From positions 1-40,846 of the forward strand of contig CAKUCW010000025.1 in NCBI GenBank assembly GCA_934643825.1: a stretch of DNA of 40,846 bases. Direction: 5' to 3'. Both the position numbers and the translations under genes were made by a program. Origin of the DNA: an uncultured Clostridia bacterium (GTDB lineage Bacteria; Bacillota; Clostridia; Christensenellales; Aristaeellaceae). Shown in pieces: positions 23,448 to 31,939 of the stretch (positions are counted from its first letter, which is position 1; every line of letters begins with the position of its first letter). The notes below the pieces were generated by a model. It saw nothing but the letters and a program-made list of their open reading frames with translations. It did not search any database and was not told the origin of the DNA.

Positions 23448-26400
23448 TTATGCTTTCCGCACGCTCAGCGTTGCGTCAATGCCATTGATGTTCCAGTCGC
23501 GGACATACGCGCCCTCCGGAGCGTCGCCGGAAACCACATCCAGCGCCAGAACGCCGTGCGCAATGGCTTCCGCGTTCTCTTCCGCGATGCGGGCGAGCTT
23601 TTCGTCCGCCGTCTTGACGGTCACATGGATGCGGTCGGTGACTTCGAAACCGGCTTCCTTGCGCATCGTCTGAAGCTTGGAAATGATTTCGCGGGCAAAG
23701 CCCTCGGCAATCAGCTCCTCGGTCAGGTTGGTATCCAGCGCAACGGTCACGCCGCGGTCAGTCGCCACGACATAGCCCGGCTTCTGCATCGGCGCGGTCA
23801 GCACGTCGTCCTTTTCCAGCTCGACAGCCGTGCCGTCCAGCTCAAAGCGGAGCATCTCGCCTTTTTCAAAGCCCGCGACGACCTCGTTGCCGTCCAGCGT
23901 GGCGAGCTTTTCGCCGATCGCCTTGAGCAGCTTGCCATACTTTTTGCCCAGCGTGCGCATCTGCGGCTTGAGCTGATAGGTCATGAACTCGGAAGCGTCG
24001 TCCGTAAAGACGGCATCCTTCACATTCAGCTCATCCTCAGCCAGTGCGCACAGATCCTGCGGCAGGGTTGCGCCGCTGACGATCATGCGGGACAGCGGCT
24101 GGCGAACCTTCAGACCGGACTCATTGCGGCAGCTGCGTCCGAGAACGACAACCTCCAGCAGGTCGCGCATATGCTGCTCCAGTTCGGTGTTGATATACTT
24201 TTCGTCGCAGGTCGGGAAATCCGTCATGTGGACAGAGATCGGCGCGGTCGGATCGACAGAGCAGACCAGGTTGCGGTACATGCTCTCCGCCATAAACGGC
24301 GTGAACGGCGCGGTCAGGCGGCTCATGGTCTCCAGGATGTGATACAGCGTCGCAAACGCCGCTTCCTTGTCGCCAGCCATGCCCTTGCCCCAGAAGCGTT
24401 CGCGGCTGCGGCGGACATACCAGTTGGACAGGTCGTCCACGAAGTCCGTCATCGCACGGGAAGCCTCGAAAATCTTGTACTCATTCAGGTCGGCGTCCAC
24501 CTCGCGCACCAGCGAATTGAGGCGGGACAGCGCCCACTTATCCATCAGCGTCAGCTCAACCTTGTCAAGCGGATGCGCCTTCGGATCAAACTGGTCGATT
24601 TCCGCATAGAGGATGAAGAACGCGTAGGTATTCCACAGCGTGCCCATGTACTTGCGGGTCGTTTCGTCAATCGCCTTGGCATGGAAACGGTTCGGCATCC
24701 ACGGCGCGGCGTTGTTATAGAAGAACCAGCGCACAGCGTCCGCGCCCTGCGTGTTCAGCACAGACCACGGATCGACGGTGTTGCCGATGTGCTTGCTCAT
24801 CTTCTTGCCGTCCTTATCCTGCACATGTCCCATGACGATGCAGTTTTTGAACGGGTTGGTGTCGAACATGCAGGTCGAAATCGCCAGCAGCGTGTAGAAC
24901 CAGCCGCGGGTCTGGTCGATGGCTTCGGAGATGAAGTCCGCCGGGAAGCGGCGTTCAAACTGCTCCTTGTTCTCAAACGGATAGTGCCACTGCGCGAACG
25001 GCATCGAGCCGGAATCGTACCAGCAGTCGATGACCTCCTTTTCGCGGTGCATTTCGCCGCCGCACTTCGGGCAGGTCAGCACGACATTGTCGATATACGG
25101 GCGGTGCAGCTCGATGTTCGGGTCAACGTCGTGACCGAGGCGGACCAGCTCCTCGCGGCTGCCGATGACGTGGACATGACCGCATTTGCAGGTCCAGACC
25201 GGCAGCGGCGTGCCCCAGTAACGCTCGCGGGACAGACCCCAGTCGATGACGTTCTCCAGGAAGTTGCCCATGCGGCCTTCCTTGATGTTGTCCGGCATCC
25301 AGTTGACGGCGCGGTTGTTGCGCATCAGCTCATCGCGCACGGCGGTCATCTTGATGAACCAGCTCTGGCGGGCATAGTAAATCAGCGGCGTATCGCAGCG
25401 CCAGCAGAACGGATAGTCATGCTCAAACTTCGGCGCCTTGACCAGCAGTCCGCGCTCCTTCAGGTCTTCCAGAACGAGCTTGTCCGCGTCCTTGACGAAC
25501 ACGCCGGGCCACTTGGTTTCCTCGGTCAGGCAGCCCTGCGCATCCACCAGCTGAACGAACGGCAGGTTATACTGACGACCCACGCGGGCGTCGTCCTCAC
25601 CGAACGCAGGCGCAATGTGAACGATACCGGTGCCGTCGCTCATGGTGACGTAGGAATCGCAGACGACATAGTGGAACTTCGCGCCCTCGCGCTCCACGGC
25701 GTAAAGCGGCTCATACTCGATGTACTCGAGCGCCTTGCCCTTCATCGTTTCCACGATGACCGGCTTTTCTTCCTTGCCGCCGAAGATGGATTCGACCAGC
25801 GCACCCGCCATATAGTAGGTGTCGCCCTCGAAGGTCAGCTTCACATACTCGTCATCCGGGTTGACGCACAGCGCGACGTTGCTCGGCAGCGTCCACGGGG
25901 TCGTCGTCCACGCGACGAGATAGGTGTTCTCCGCGCCCTTCACCTTGAAGCGGACGACCGCGGACGTCTCCTTGACGGTCTTATAGCCCTGCGCGACCTC
26001 GTGGCTGGAGAGCGCGGTGCCGCAGCGCGGGCAGTACGGAACAATCTTATGCCCCTTGTAGAGCAGACCCTTTTCGTAGATCTTCTTCAGGCTCCACCAT
26101 TCGGATTCGATGTAGTTATCCTCGTAGGTGATATACGGATGCTCCATGTCAGCCCAGTAGCCGACGCGCTCGCTCATCTCTTCCCACTCGGTCTTATACT
26201 TCCAGACAGACTTTTTGCATTCCTTAATGAACGGTTCGATGCCGTATTTCTCAATCTGCGGCTTGCCGTCCAGACCCAGCATCTTCTCGACTTCCAGCTC
26301 GACCGGCAGACCATGGGTATCCCAGCCCGCCTTGCGCAGCACGTCGTAACCCTTCATCGTGCGATAGCGCGGGATGATGTCCTTGATCGCACGCGTTTCC

Positions 26401-26576
26401 ACGTGTCCGATATGCGGCTTGCCGTTCGCGGTGGGCGGTCCGTCAAAGAACGTGAACGCCGGCGCACCCTCGCGGAGCTTGACCGTCTTTTTGAAAATAT
26501 CCTCGTCGCGCCAGAATTTGATGACCTCTTCCTCGCGCTGAGCGAAGTTCATGTCGGTCGAAACCTTCTGATACAT
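23448..26576 (-). CDS. ileS: Isoleucyl-tRNA synthetase
   Basis: Charges tRNA-Ile. The class I HIGH motif appears as GKPHIGHVETR (~50-60) and KMSKS as KKMSKHIGN (~591-599). The editing domain has TTTPWTLPSNVALCV, and PYCPRCGTALSSHEV is a zinc-knuckle-like pair. The length of 1042 and phrases such as GWDTHGLPVELEVEKMLG and SERVGYWADMEHPY suit the type 2 (eukaryote-like) IleRS rather than the ~930-residue type 1. The ATG at 26574-26576 follows AGGAGGA. It is controlled by the Ile T-box upstream. Type 2 enzymes are known for low sensitivity to mupirocin; that is inference here. Confidence 0.95.
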   Translation of the reverse strand: MYQKVSTDMNFAQREEEVIKFWRDEDIFKKTVKLREGAPAFTFFDGPPTANGKPHIGHVETRAIKDIIPRYRTMKGYDVLRKAGWDTHGLPVELEVEKMLGLDGKPQIEKYGIEPFIKECKKSVWKYKTEWEEMSERVGYWADMEHPYITYEDNYIESEWWSLKKIYEKGLLYKGHKIVPYCPRCGTALSSHEVAQGYKTVKETSAVVRFKVKGAENTYLVAWTTTPWTLPSNVALCVNPDDEYVKLTFEGDTYYMAGALVESIFGGKEEKPVIVETMKGKALEYIEYEPLYAVEREGAKFHYVVCDSYVTMSDGTGIVHIAPAFGEDDARVGRQYNLPFVQLVDAQGCLTEETKWPGVFVKDADKLVLEDLKERGLLVKAPKFEHDYPFCWRCDTPLIYYARQSWFIKMTAVRDELMRNNRAVNWMPDNIKEGRMGNFLENVIDWGLSRERYWGTPLPVWTCKCGHVHVIGSREELVRLGHDVDPNIELHRPYIDNVVLTCPKCGGEMHREKEVIDCWYDSGSMPFAQWHYPFENKEQFERRFPADFISEAIDQTRGWFYTLLAISTCMFDTNPFKNCIVMGHVQDKDGKKMSKHIGNTVDPWSVLNTQGADAVRWFFYNNAAPWMPNRFHAKAIDETTRKYMGTLWNTYAFFILYAEIDQFDPKAHPLDKVELTLMDKWALSRLNSLVREVDADLNEYKIFEASRAMTDFVDDLSNWYVRRSRERFWGKGMAGDKEAAFATLYHILETMSRLTAPFTPFMAESMYRNLVCSVDPTAPISVHMTDFPTCDEKYINTELEQHMRDLLEVVVLGRSCRNESGLKVRQPLSRMIVSGATLPQDLCALAEDELNVKDAVFTDDASEFMTYQLKPQMRTLGKKYGKLLKAIGEKLATLDGNEVVAGFEKGEMLRFELDGTAVELEKDDVLTAPMQKPGYVVATDRGVTVALDTNLTEELIAEGFAREIISKLQTMRKEAGFEVTDRIHVTVKTADEKLARIAEENAEAIAHGVLALDVVSGDAPEGAYVRDWNINGIDATLSVRKA

Positions 26577-26593
26577 ATGCTTCCTCCTGTGAC

Positions 26594-26829
26594 AAAAATA
26601 AAAAGCGGCCTCATCCACATGGGACGAAACCGCTCGCGTTACCACCCAAATTGACGCCAAAAGCGTCCGCTCAAAGCCGATGACGGAGCGACCCGTCCGC
26701 CCCTACTGCTTTCAGGGCGACCGCTGATACAGGTGATCCCGCACGCCCCGTCCGTCCGGAATTGCACCAAACATCCGGCTCTCTTTGCGGCAAAAGGCAT
26801 GCGCGTCCCGCGTCATCGCGTTTCATATC
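26594..26829 (-). promoter_or_regulatory. Ile T-box riboswitch (tRNA-Ile-sensing leader) of ileS
   Basis: The ~235-nt leader has the conserved T-box GGGTGGTAACGCG (26635-26647), whose TGGT can pair with an ACCA tRNA end. A terminator follows: 13-bp stem AGCGGTTTCGTCC (26622-26634) with 26604-26616, including three G-T pairs, then TTTTTATTTTT. Upstream, GAGAGCCGG and GGTGCAATTCCGG match the Stem I distal motifs, and the specifier codon is ATC (26735-26737) in GGGATCACC, coding Ile. Uncharged tRNA-Ile would favour antitermination and ileS expression. Confidence 0.93.
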
Positions 26830-26835
26830 AAGGAT

Positions 26836-26864
26836 ATAATACCCGTTTTCGCCCGATTTGTAAA
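26836..26864 (-). promoter_or_regulatory. Sigma-A promoter for the ileS T-box transcript
   Basis: Minus strand TTTACA (26859-26864), 17-nt spacer, TATTAT (26836-26841). Predicted start near 26829, just before the T-box Stem I. No other feature is seen in 26577-26950 beyond this and the T-box. Confidence 0.8.
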
Positions 26865-26950
26865 GAGGAAATTTCAAAAGAATCTCCGAATGCCCGTTTC
26901 GCCCGGCGCATTCTAAAGCCCAAGGCGGGATCAGCGCGTCAAAATCACCC

Positions 26951-28027
26951 TCACAGCCCGAACGTATAGACCTTTTCGTAATCCATGTTCATGGCGATCT
27001 CAACGCCGGCATCCTGCTGGTTATAGACGCAGGACCACTGCGTGCTGCTCTTCTTCTCCTCGCTGACGGGCTGGCTGACGGCTTTCAGAAGCTCCATCGC
27101 CTGCTCTTCGTTTTCAAAAACGCCGCCGTTCGCATCGAGCGTTTCGCGGAGAACGGCGTACCGATCCTCGCCGCTGCCAAAGTCATACTCACCCGGCGTG
27201 AGCAGGAAATTCGTCGCCGCATCGCCCTGCACGACGTTCATTTCGTCATCAATATACTCGACGATGACGCTGCCGCCCTTCGCATCGGCAATATGGAAGT
27301 GATAGCAGCTTCCCGCGGAGGCGTGCATATCGTATTGGGAGAGCAGCTCAACGGCTTCTTCAACCGTCGCCGCACGGTCAAGCAGCAGGCGGATCGCCGA
27401 CGTCGTGGTGATGTCAACCTTATCGGTCTGCTGGTTGGTCGGGGTCGTCTTGATTTGCAGCACGCCGACAGCCAGACCCTTTTCGTTCACGCCGTCCAGC
27501 GGCGCATACGGCGCGGCAAGCGTCATGATGCTCTTGGTCAGAGAGGTCGGAAGGCTTTCGCTGTTATATCCGATGTACGCCAGATTGACCATCGAAATGG
27601 AAGCGTAACCGTCCTTCGGACGCGTCGTCACAAACAGCGCCGGAGAATCATACATATCAAAATTGCGCCCAAAGATCGGCGTGCCGTCCGTCAACTGCGC
27701 CGCAAACGTCGAGCAGCCCAGATTCGGCAGATCAAAATTCAGGGGAATGCCTTTGAGCATCTGCCTGACGATAAAATCAACCAGCTCGGCATCCGTAGAC
27801 GCACCGGTTTTCAGGAATTCATCCAGCGCATAATCCGCCTTGTATTCCATGGTAAACAGGTTGACGTCGTCCTCCACGCGGGAAAGTGTCTTGAGTGTGG
27901 AAAGCTCTCCGCCCCAAAGCGCAAAAACCGCAATCGCCAGCACGGCAATCAGTGCGCAAAGCACCATGAGGATTCGCTTAATCACGCGGGAAGCGCCCTG
28001 TTTCTGAGCGGTCTGATTCTGAGCCAT
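26951..28027 (-). CDS. Membrane-anchored linear amide C-N hydrolase (Ntn, C45/C59-like)
   Basis: A 358-residue protein with one N-terminal membrane segment (~18-40) and an Ntn-hydrolase domain related to bile-salt hydrolases and acyl-CoA:6-APA acyltransferases. The expected nucleophile is Cys ~104 in NLGCSTFAAQLTDGTPIFGRNFDMYD. In this superfamily that Cys becomes the N-terminus after self-cleavage, so residues ~45-103 would be a propeptide. The GRNFD motif is the usual substrate-pocket signature. The substrate (bile acid conjugate, N-acyl amino acid, lactam or peptide) cannot be decided. AAGGAG precedes the ATG at 28025-28027. It is transcribed with a long structured leader. Confidence 0.82.
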   Translation of the reverse strand: MAQNQTAQKQGASRVIKRILMVLCALIAVLAIAVFALWGGELSTLKTLSRVEDDVNLFTMEYKADYALDEFLKTGASTDAELVDFIVRQMLKGIPLNFDLPNLGCSTFAAQLTDGTPIFGRNFDMYDSPALFVTTRPKDGYASISMVNLAYIGYNSESLPTSLTKSIMTLAAPYAPLDGVNEKGLAVGVLQIKTTPTNQQTDKVDITTTSAIRLLLDRAATVEEAVELLSQYDMHASAGSCYHFHIADAKGGSVIVEYIDDEMNVVQGDAATNFLLTPGEYDFGSGEDRYAVLRETLDANGGVFENEEQAMELLKAVSQPVSEEKKSSTQWSCVYNQQDAGVEIAMNMDYEKVYTFGL

Positions 28028-28049
28028 ACATGTAATCTCCTTTTTGCAA

Positions 28050-28333
28050 TCGTCAAGTTAGTTAAATTAGTGAACTTTATATGCTTGAGAAAACCGGGAT
28101 AAGTCATCCCGGCTCAGCTTGTTGACATGAGCAAACTTTTGAACAGCAAAATCAAGAAATTCAGCTATTCTTTCATTTGCGGAAAGGGCTATTCTCCCCC
28201 GAGGGGGAGAATAGTTTTTTGTCTACAGTCTGAAACCGGGACAAATCGTCCCGGCTTTGCGATTGACATTCTTGGTCGATTTTGCATTCAAAGCAAAACG
28301 CCTCTATGTCATTAGTTCACTTTTTAAACTTCA
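28050..28333 (-). ncRNA. Candidate structured 5' leader RNA of the C-N hydrolase gene
   Basis: The ~300-nt untranslated leader has nested complementarity. A closing stem AGTGAACT (28314-28321) / AGTTCACT (28069-28076) is extended by partly paired GTTTAAAA / AATTTAAC. Inside are three hairpins: CCGGGA-cgatttg-TCCCGG, CTATTCTCCCC-ctcg-GGGGAGAATAG, and CCGGGA-tgactta-TCCCGG. The two CCGGGA hairpins are imperfect repeats, each preceded by TGTCAA. No known riboswitch class was recognised. A coding frame is not evident. Structure is by eye only. Confidence 0.5.
28187..28220 (+). terminator. Plus-strand terminator-like hairpin
   Basis: CTATTCTCCCC-cgag-GGGGAGAATAG (28189-28214) followed by six T on the plus strand. 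No plus-strand gene precedes it, so it may act only as a hairpin in the minus-strand leader. It resembles the hairpin at 2933-2970. Confidence 0.5.
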
Positions 28334-28339
28334 TTGGCT

Positions 28340-28368
28340 ATCATACCGCATTTTTGGCTCGTCGTCAA
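28340..28368 (-). promoter_or_regulatory. Sigma-A promoter for the C-N hydrolase gene
   Basis: Minus strand TTGACG (28363-28368), 17-nt spacer, TATGAT (28340-28345). It lies just after the stop codon of the upstream gene and gives a ~305-nt leader. Confidence 0.75.
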
Positions 28369-28381
28369 GCTATTTCTTCCG

Positions 28382-29227
28382 TCATTCAATCAGCAGGCGG
28401 CTCAGCGTCATGCCGTTCTGAGAATCCAGCCCGAGCGAACGGATGACCGCGCAGCCCTGTCGCGGCGGCGTTTGGTCATAGAGATTCGCCGCCTGCTCCG
28501 GCAGGAGCGCACAATCCGCGGCACTCCACGCTTCGCCTTCGCCGTATACGCCGAAATACACACGATACAGCCCGCCGCCCAGCGCTTCCACTTTGCTCAG
28601 GCAGGCAAAGCCGATGCCCATGTTTCCGCCGGTTGCCTCAAAATAGTAATAGTCGCCGTCGTAATCCATCTCCGGCAGATCGAGCAGCAGCGGGCGGCGT
28701 CCGAAATACTTCTGCGCAACATCCGCAATGCCCTTGTCGCTCAGGCGCCGGTTATTGTTTCCCCATTCGCCGCTTTCCCAACGGTCATGCTGATTGAACC
28801 AGATATGCCAGACGGAGAATCGGACAAGCTCCTCATCCTCCGAATTGCTCTCGTCATAGCGCAGCATGCCCTGTTCGGTGAAGTTGCTCAAAAAGAGGTT
28901 GATGCTGCCGCGCTCCTCGTCCGTAATGGAAAACGCCGCGCCGTGCGTCGTCAGGCTGGTCAGATTGCCCGCCGGCACATAACCGCGCATGCCGTCATAC
29001 TCCACCTGCGCAAAGCCATCCTTTTCCGGCGACAGATACGTCACGTTTTCCTCCTGCGCAATCTGCGTAAGCTCATCCGCTTCCGTATTCGGCTGCGTGC
29101 GCAAAACGACATGATCCTTTACGCCCGTCACCGCCGCGCTGTCGCCAAAACGCATATTATCTGCCAGAGCGGGCATCGCCGCCAGAGCGCTCAGGCAGAT
29201 TGCCAGCGCTGCAACCCTCTTTTTCAA
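28382..29227 (-). CDS. Secreted SH3-domain protein of unknown function
   Basis: I place the start at the TTG at 29225-29227, because GGGAGG lies 8 nt upstream and it yields a clean signal peptide (KKRVAALAICLSALAAMPALA). The ATG 11 codons earlier has no ribosome site and puts charged residues ahead of the signal. Mature protein: a bacterial SH3 domain at ~30-90 (VLRTQPNTEADELTQI, GFAQVEYDGMRGYVPAGNL) and a ~190-residue C-terminal region I do not recognise. The latter is rich in Trp, Tyr and Asp (DYDGDYYYFEATGGNMGIGF). SH3 domains of this type often bind peptidoglycan. It may be co-transcribed with the gene at 29316-30056 (88-nt gap). Confidence 0.72.
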   Translation of the reverse strand: MKKRVAALAICLSALAAMPALADNMRFGDSAAVTGVKDHVVLRTQPNTEADELTQIAQEENVTYLSPEKDGFAQVEYDGMRGYVPAGNLTSLTTHGAAFSITDEERGSINLFLSNFTEQGMLRYDESNSEDEELVRFSVWHIWFNQHDRWESGEWGNNNRRLSDKGIADVAQKYFGRRPLLLDLPEMDYDGDYYYFEATGGNMGIGFACLSKVEALGGGLYRVYFGVYGEGEAWSAADCALLPEQAANLYDQTPPRQGCAVIRSLGLDSQNGMTLSRLLIE

Positions 29228-29315
29228 ATTCGCTTCCTCCCTGATAAAACATTCGTTCAATCAACAAATGGGTCTGAAATGTTTATTATTCGCCATCCTG
29301 TCTGATTTTCCTTTT

Positions 29316-30056
29316 TTATTCATGCAGACCCCATTCCGCAGACTCTCCCGGGTCAATGCCGTTCCAGAGCAGCGCCATCAGCTTGTCATACTCCGCGTTC
29401 CACGTCGCCGAATCCATCTCCGTCAGCGTATTTTCGTAGACGTTTTCCGCCGTGCCGTCCTCTTTAACGCGTATAACATTGGCAACATACTCGTCTTTTT
29501 CGATATCCGGGCTATACTCAAGCGACGCCATTGCCAAAAACCTGAGCGTGCCGTTTTCCTGCCATTGGTGCAGCATCCACGTTCCGGTCGCCGCGCCGCT
29601 GTGCCAGTCATTCAGCACATAGCGCCCTTCGGGGTAGAATGTGCAGCGATACCACGACAGGTCGTCCAGTTCCGGACGATGGACAAACTCCCCCGCCGCC
29701 GGATCGTAAACATAATGGCTTGCAAACCCGTCGGATGCCCCCATTGAGCGCAGGAGTGCCAGATCCGGATAGCCATCCATATTCACGTCGGTCAGGTGCA
29801 TCTCCTGCTCATCCTTGTTTGTGCCCTCGGTCGTAAAACGGATGGTCTGCGTCTGCTCGCCGTCCATCGTCACGCGGATCTCATAGACAGATTCGCCATA
29901 ATCATCATCTCGACTGATCTGTTCGGCGGTAAATATGACCTCATGTTCGTCTTCCCGGGTCGTCAGCGTTTCATTTTCTGCCAGCGCACCCGCGCCGCAG
30001 AGCAGCCAAAGCGCCGCCCATGCGCAAACGCTCTTTTTTATCGCAAGTTTTTTCAT
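29316..30056 (-). CDS. Secreted hypothetical protein with VCBS/FG-GAP-like motif
   Basis: A 246-residue protein with a signal peptide (residues 1-26: MKKLAIKKSVCAWAALWLLC, cleavage near ALA). In the middle is LTDVNMDGYPDLALL, a DxNxDGxxD calcium-binding-like loop usual in FG-GAP/VCBS repeats, then beta-rich sequence with YDPAAGEFVHRPEL. No catalytic motif is visible. The ATG at 30054-30056 is chosen for AGAGGG upstream and the signal peptide; the longer frame upstream has no ribosome site. Confidence 0.68.
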   Translation of the reverse strand: MKKLAIKKSVCAWAALWLLCGAGALAENETLTTREDEHEVIFTAEQISRDDDYGESVYEIRVTMDGEQTQTIRFTTEGTNKDEQEMHLTDVNMDGYPDLALLRSMGASDGFASHYVYDPAAGEFVHRPELDDLSWYRCTFYPEGRYVLNDWHSGAATGTWMLHQWQENGTLRFLAMASLEYSPDIEKDEYVANVIRVKEDGTAENVYENTLTEMDSATWNAEYDKLMALLWNGIDPGESAEWGLHE

Positions 30057-30086
30057 TGTAATCCCTCTTTTCATCAATACATGTGA

Positions 30087-30116
30087 ATAGGACAGGATGA
30101 ATGCTAGGGCTGTCAA
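30087..30116 (-). promoter_or_regulatory. Possible promoter for the 29316-30056 gene
   Basis: Minus strand TTGACA (30111-30116), 18-nt spacer, weak -10 TCCTAT (30087-30092). Confidence 0.4.
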
Positions 30117-30130
30117 GCTAACAATGCCGA

Positions 30131-30280
30131 TATTTCAAGAAAGAATTAAGTATTTTGCCCGAAGGTTTCCAAAGGGCGATGCGCCAAACGGGCGCCGTAA
30201 ACGCTCGGAAAGCCCTTTGGTGGGGCGATGGGGCAAAGCCCCATATCCTAATCATGCTTAGATATTTGTTTCTTGAAATG
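30131..30280. repeat. Palindromic repeat R7 with terminal inverted repeats
   Basis: A ~150-nt block bounded by ATTTCAAGAAA (30132-30142) and TTTCTTGAAAT (30269-30279), an 11-bp inverted pair. Inside are CCAAAGGGC / GCCCTTTGG arms and GGTGGGGCGATGGGGC-aaa-GCCCC, which matches the H5 end of R1 and R3. It occupies most of the 30057-30453 gap. Confidence 0.65.
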
Positions 30281-30380
30281 TTCGATTTAATCTTGATAGT
30301 CCCGTTCCAATTCACGCCATGCCATATAAACGAATCCCTGCGCGTCAATCTTCCCGGTTACCTTGAATTTTCTTTTATAT

Positions 30381-30409
30381 TTGCTTTTTCCTTCTCTTCG
30401 TTCTATACT
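30381..30409 (+). promoter_or_regulatory. Probable promoter for rarA
   Basis: TTGCTT (30381-30386), 17-nt spacer, TATACT (30404-30409), ~45 nt before the rarA start. Confidence 0.6.
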
Positions 30410-30453
30410 ATTCTATACAGGAAATTATCCCCAAACACACACGGAGGTTCGTC

Positions 30454-31770
30454 ATGCAGGATTTGTTTTCTTCTCAGGAAGCCGCGCTCAACCCGCTCGC
30501 CGACCGTATGCGCCCGCGCACACTGGATGAATTTATCGGTCAGGCGCACATCGTCGGGCAGGGGCGTCTGCTCCGCCGTGCCATCGAAGCTGACCGCATG
30601 ACGTCCTCCATCTTCTACGGCCCGCCCGGATGCGGCAAGACCACACTGGCTTCCATCATCGCGGGCACAACGCACTCCGCCTTCGTTCAGCTCAACGCCG
30701 TCACCAGCGGTGTTGCGGATGTCCGTCAGGTCATCAAGGAAGCGCAGGACAGGCGCAGCCTGTATGGGCAGACGACCTATCTCCTGCTGGACGAGTGCCA
30801 CCGATGGAGCAAGTCGCAGAGCGACAGCATCCTGCCCGCCATCGAGCGCGGCGTCGTCCGCTTCATCGGCTCAACGACGGAAAACCCGCTCGTTTCGATG
30901 ACCCCCGCCATCGTCAGCCGATGCCGCATCTTTGAGTTCCGCCCGCTCGGCGAAGACGACGTCATGCTCGCCATGCGCCGTGCGCTCAGCGATAAGGAAC
31001 GCGGCTTCGGCAAAACCGCCGTGGAGATGGACGAGGACGCCATGCGCCACATCGCCCGCGTCGCCAACGGCGATGTGCGTTCGGCGCTCGGCGCGGTCGA
31101 GCTTGCCGTGCTGACCACGCCGCCGGGGGATGACGGCGTCATCCATGTGACGATGGACGTTGCGGAAGAATCCATCCAAAAACCGGTCATCCGCTGCGAT
31201 GAATCGCTGTATTATGATATGCTCTCGGCGTTCTGCAAAAGCCTGCGCGGAAGCGACGCCGACGCGGCGCTGGCATGGTTTGCCCGGCTGCTCTATGCGG
31301 GCGTCGATCCCCGGCTCATCGCCCGGCGCATCATCGCGCACGCCAGCGAAGACGTCGGGCTGGCAAACCCGACCGCCATGCTGCAAGCCGTCGCCGCGTC
31401 GCAGGCGCTGGAAACCGTCGGTCTGCCGGAGGCGCGGCTCTCGATGGCGCAGGCGATTATCGCCGTCTGCGAAAGCCCGAAATCCAACTCGGTCGTCGTC
31501 GCGCTGGACAAATGCGTTGCCGACGCGGAAAAAGGCGGCTTCGGCGCCGTTCCCATCCATCTGCGGGATACGCACTACGCCGGTCACGAGCGGCTGGGCA
31601 GCGGCACACAATATAAATATCCCCATGACTATCCCGGTCACTACGTCCGTCAGGAATACATGCCGCCCGAGGTCAAGGGGCATCGCTATTACATTCCTTC
31701 CGACCAGGGACAGGAGCTGAAGCTCCGCGAACGCCGCAGACAGCGCGGCATTCTCGATCCCGAGCCTTAA
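30454..31770 (+). CDS. rarA: Replication-associated recombination protein A (RarA/MgsA, AAA+ ATPase)
   Basis: Clamp-loader-like ATPase that acts at stalled replication forks. The 438-residue protein starts with the typical LADRMRPRTLDEFIGQAHIVG. Walker A is YGPPGCGKTT (~58-67), Walker B is LLLDECHRWSK (~108-118, with Cys where Ile is usual), sensor 1 is FIGSTTENP, and the C-terminal MgsA tetramerisation domain ends with the HYPxxYPGHYVRQEYMP-type block. CGGAGG lies upstream of the ATG. Probably its own transcript. Confidence 0.95.
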   Translation: MQDLFSSQEAALNPLADRMRPRTLDEFIGQAHIVGQGRLLRRAIEADRMTSSIFYGPPGCGKTTLASIIAGTTHSAFVQLNAVTSGVADVRQVIKEAQDRRSLYGQTTYLLLDECHRWSKSQSDSILPAIERGVVRFIGSTTENPLVSMTPAIVSRCRIFEFRPLGEDDVMLAMRRALSDKERGFGKTAVEMDEDAMRHIARVANGDVRSALGAVELAVLTTPPGDDGVIHVTMDVAEESIQKPVIRCDESLYYDMLSAFCKSLRGSDADAALAWFARLLYAGVDPRLIARRIIAHASEDVGLANPTAMLQAVAASQALETVGLPEARLSMAQAIIAVCESPKSNSVVVALDKCVADAEKGGFGAVPIHLRDTHYAGHERLGSGTQYKYPHDYPGHYVRQEYMPPEVKGHRYYIPSDQGQELKLRERRRQRGILDPEP

Positions 31771-31797
31771 TTCCATCTGTAATGTTTTTGTTCGGAA

Positions 31798-31826
31798 TTG
31801 ACAGCGCGTTTCCCCCTTGCTATAAT
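31798..31826 (+). promoter_or_regulatory. Sigma-A promoter for the small secreted protein
   Basis: TTGACA (31798-31803), 17-nt spacer, TATAAT (31821-31826), an exact consensus about 110 nt before the start at 31940. Confidence 0.85.
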
Positions 31827-31939
31827 AGAAGTGAATAATCATCAGTTCGTATGCTGATCCGCGAAAATGATCGGAAGAATCACGCTTCTTATCTACTCTA
31901 CCCATTTTCAACATTCTATGCGAAAGAAGGCTTATCGAC

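Noticed and set aside
23406..26654. 1082-residue plus-strand open frame opposite ileS, and similar long frames opposite lysS, aroC, ktrB and the kinase
   Set aside because: They mirror well-conserved genes on the other strand, have no ribosome sites or family motifs, and arise from high GC and codon bias.
26577..26660. Upstream start for ileS giving 28 more residues
   Set aside because: That stretch is the T-box antiterminator and terminator; the ATG at 26576 has AGGAGGA.
28220..28262. Cyclic-di-GMP-I riboswitch, because of a GCAAAGCCGGG string
   Set aside because: The other conserved helices and GNRA-receptor parts of that class are absent.
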